Assembly (NCBI GenBank): GCA_943735955.1
Contig: OX030967.1
Coordinates: 5,797,259 to 5,861,258, forward strand
Reading direction: 5' to 3'
DNA: 64,000 nucleotides
DNA from: Piscicola geometra
Lineage: Eukaryota > Annelida > Clitellata > Hirudinida > Piscicolidae
The number at the start of each line of letters is the position of its first letter. The first letter of the stretch is position 1. This document shows, one piece after another, positions 63,176-64,000 of this stretch. The position numbers and the translations under genes were made by a program. The notes beneath the pieces are model-generated. The model had not been told where the DNA came from. It ran no database searches and saw only the letters and a list, made by a program, of their open reading frames with translations.

Positions 63176-64000
63176 CGATGAAGACGGTGAAGACGATGAA
63201 GACGGTGAAGACGGTGAAGACGGTGAAGACGATGAAGACGATGAAGACGAACGATGAAGACGGTGAAGACGGTGAAGACGGTGAAGACGGTGAAGACGAT
63301 GAAGACGGTGAAGACGATGAAGATGGTGAAGACGATGAAGACGGTGAAGACGGTGAAGACGAACGATGAAGACGATGAAGACGGTGAAGACGATGAAGAC
63401 GGTGAAGACGATGAAGACGGTGAAGACGATGAAGACGGTGAAGACGATGAAGACGGTGAAGACGATGAAGACGGTGAAGACGGTGAAGACAAACAATGAA
63501 GACGATGAAGACGGTGAAGACGATGAAGACGGTGAAGACGATGAAGACGGTGAAGACGATGAAGACGGTGAAGACGATGAAGACGGTGAAGACGATGAAG
63601 ACGGTGAAGACGATGAAGACGGTGAAGACGATGAAGACGGTGAAGACGATGAAGACGGTGAAGACGATAAAGACGGTGAAGACGATGAAGACGGTGAAGA
63701 CGATGAAGACGATGAAGACGAGGAAGACGATGAAGACGATGAAGACGGTGAAGACGATGAAGACGGTGAAGACGATGAAGACGGTGAAGACGATGAAGAC
63801 GATGAAGATGAACGATGAAGACGGTGAAGACGATGAAGACGGTGAAGACGGTGAAGACGGTGAAGACGGCGAAGACGGTGAAGACGGTGAAGACGGTGAA
63901 GACGATGAAGACGGTGAAGACGATGAAGACGGTGAAGACGGTGAAGACGGTGAAGACGGTGAAGACGGTGAAGACGAACGATGAAGACGATGAAGACGGT

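Larger units (their letters stand above)
44431..63492 (-). other. Longest stop-free reverse frame; not called as a gene
   Basis: This reverse frame is open for 6,353 codons, ending at a TCA on the plus strand (44,431). Its first possible start is TTG, formed by a GAAGACAAACAAT junction. The predicted product is only runs of Ser/Ser/Pro, Ile-or-Thr/Val/Phe and Arg/Leu/His triplets, changing at each 13-mer as the frame rotates. The reverse monomers ATCGTCTTC and ACCGTCTTC, and the reverse 13-mer, contain no stop in any frame, so openness carries no coding signal. Other such frames: 40,611-58,238, 3,081-20,534, 27,528-39,677, 6,152-18,058, 4,849-16,533 and 52,307-63,496. Confidence 0.9.
99..63984 (+). 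other. Ladder of short plus-strand frames; not called as genes
   Basis: On the plus strand one frame reads Glu-Asp-Gly/Asp, one reads Lys-Thr-Val/Met and one has a stop in every monomer. Each 13-mer supplies an ATG that opens a Lys-Thr frame. The next 13-mer turns it into the Glu-Asp frame through Asn-Asp, and the one after ends it as Glu-Arg-stop. The ATG of one frame overlaps the TGA of another as ATGA at every 13-mer (for example 742-745). Lengths simply equal two 13-mer intervals (60 to about 580 codons). No other start signal or composition change supports expression. Confidence 0.9.
1..64000 (+). repeat. 9-bp satellite array, GAAGACGRT
   Basis: The window is filled by a 9-bp monomer, GAAGACGGT or GAAGACGAT, read in this orientation throughout; I saw no inverted block and no stretch of unrelated sequence. 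The array enters and leaves the window mid-repeat, so its true length is unknown. The plus strand is purine-rich (7 of 9 bases) and strongly G-skewed, with 3 to 4 G and 1 C per unit. Each monomer carries one CpG and one GAAGAC hexamer, the BbsI recognition sequence, which also contains the MboII core GAAGA. No RNA gene, transposon or promoter-like element stands out. It is most likely constitutive heterochromatin in a eukaryote; the chromosomal location cannot be told. Confidence 0.97.
43280..64000 (+). repeat. Homogenised zone with GAG, GAACAAT and GAGTCGAT marks
   Basis: From 43,283 to the right edge a GAAGACGAG monomer follows every copy of the 76-bp GAAGTCGAT module, and it was not seen in that place to the left. 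GAAGACGAACAAT junctions (near 43,659, 52,050, 53,484, 54,008, 55,518, 56,271, 57,234, 59,206 and 59,923) mostly replace the AAACAAT type, which reappears near 61,366 and 63,487. Interval lengths between 13-mers repeat in a nearly fixed order (202, 121, 202, 112 to 184, 76, 121, 112, 94 bp, then a long variable interval). This is the most uniform part of the array. Confidence 0.88.

Noticed and set aside
1..64000. CRISPR array
   Set aside because: There are no unique spacers between conserved repeats; the intervals between 13-mers are filled with the same 9-mer and are shared between copies.
1..64000. Heat-shock elements made of repeated GAA
   Set aside because: GAA lies only in direct orientation at 9-bp spacing (6 to 7 bp in the 13-mer), whereas such elements need alternating GAA and TTC blocks at 5-bp spacing.
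1..64000. G-quadruplex array from GG steps
   Set aside because: The longest G run is normally two, GG tracts are separated by 7-base loops, and many monomers have GA in place of GG. Only weak two-layer structures would be possible.
1..64000. Telomere repeat
   Set aside because: The unit is not related to TTAGGG-type or other known telomere motifs, and the internal higher-order duplications are those of a satellite.
1..64000. Low-quality or artificial sequence
   Set aside because: Variants are not random: rare changes recur at identical offsets in duplicated blocks and in ordered zones, as expected for real repeat evolution. Local assembly errors, for instance in the 2,173-bp pair, remain possible.

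Overview
The whole 64,000-base window is one tandem-repeat (satellite) array, and it runs off both ends. The monomer is 9 bp, GAAGACGGT or GAAGACGAT (GAAGACGRT), always in the same orientation, giving roughly 7,000 copies. I found no unique sequence, transposon, RNA gene, CRISPR array or credible protein-coding gene. An array of this size and multi-level organisation points to a eukaryotic nuclear genome, such as centromeric, pericentromeric, subtelomeric or other heterochromatin. The species cannot be told from the sequence. Every monomer holds one CpG, and many recurrent variants are CpG transitions, which suggests (inference) a host that methylates CpG.

The array has at least four levels. 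(1) The 9-bp monomers form a two-letter string (GGT or GAT). (2) The alternating GAT+GGT pair behaves as an 18-bp unit, because length differences between related copies are multiples of 18 bp. (3) A 13-bp unit, GAAGACGAACGAT, interrupts the 9-mers. Its intervals reach 958 bp on the left and are mostly 76 to 240 bp from about 15 kb on, and each one shifts the reading frame by one base. (4) Higher-order repeats of about 0.5 to 2.2 kb are defined by the order of 13-mers and by rare marked monomers.

Layout: 1-4,420, early array with a 1,637-bp tandem duplication. 3,850-10,436, blocks marked by GGAGACGAT and GAGGACGAT with few 13-mers. 10,436-15,090, mixed zone with GAAATCGGT. 15,090-20,440, GAAGGCGGT blocks in repeats of about 1.5 kb. 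20,440-34,480, mosaic zone with GAAGTCGGT. 34,480-43,280, zone with AAACAAT junctions and a near-perfect 2,173-bp tandem duplication. 43,280-64,000, the most homogenised zone, marked by GAAGACGAG, GAACAAT and a GATGAGTCGAT junction.

No genes act together here. Very long open frames exist, up to 6,353 codons on the minus strand, but they follow from the repeat unit having no stop codon in any reverse frame. They have no ATG that I could find and are not called as genes. The most informative features are the clean left-to-right succession of marked variants and the nested duplications, which record how the array grew.
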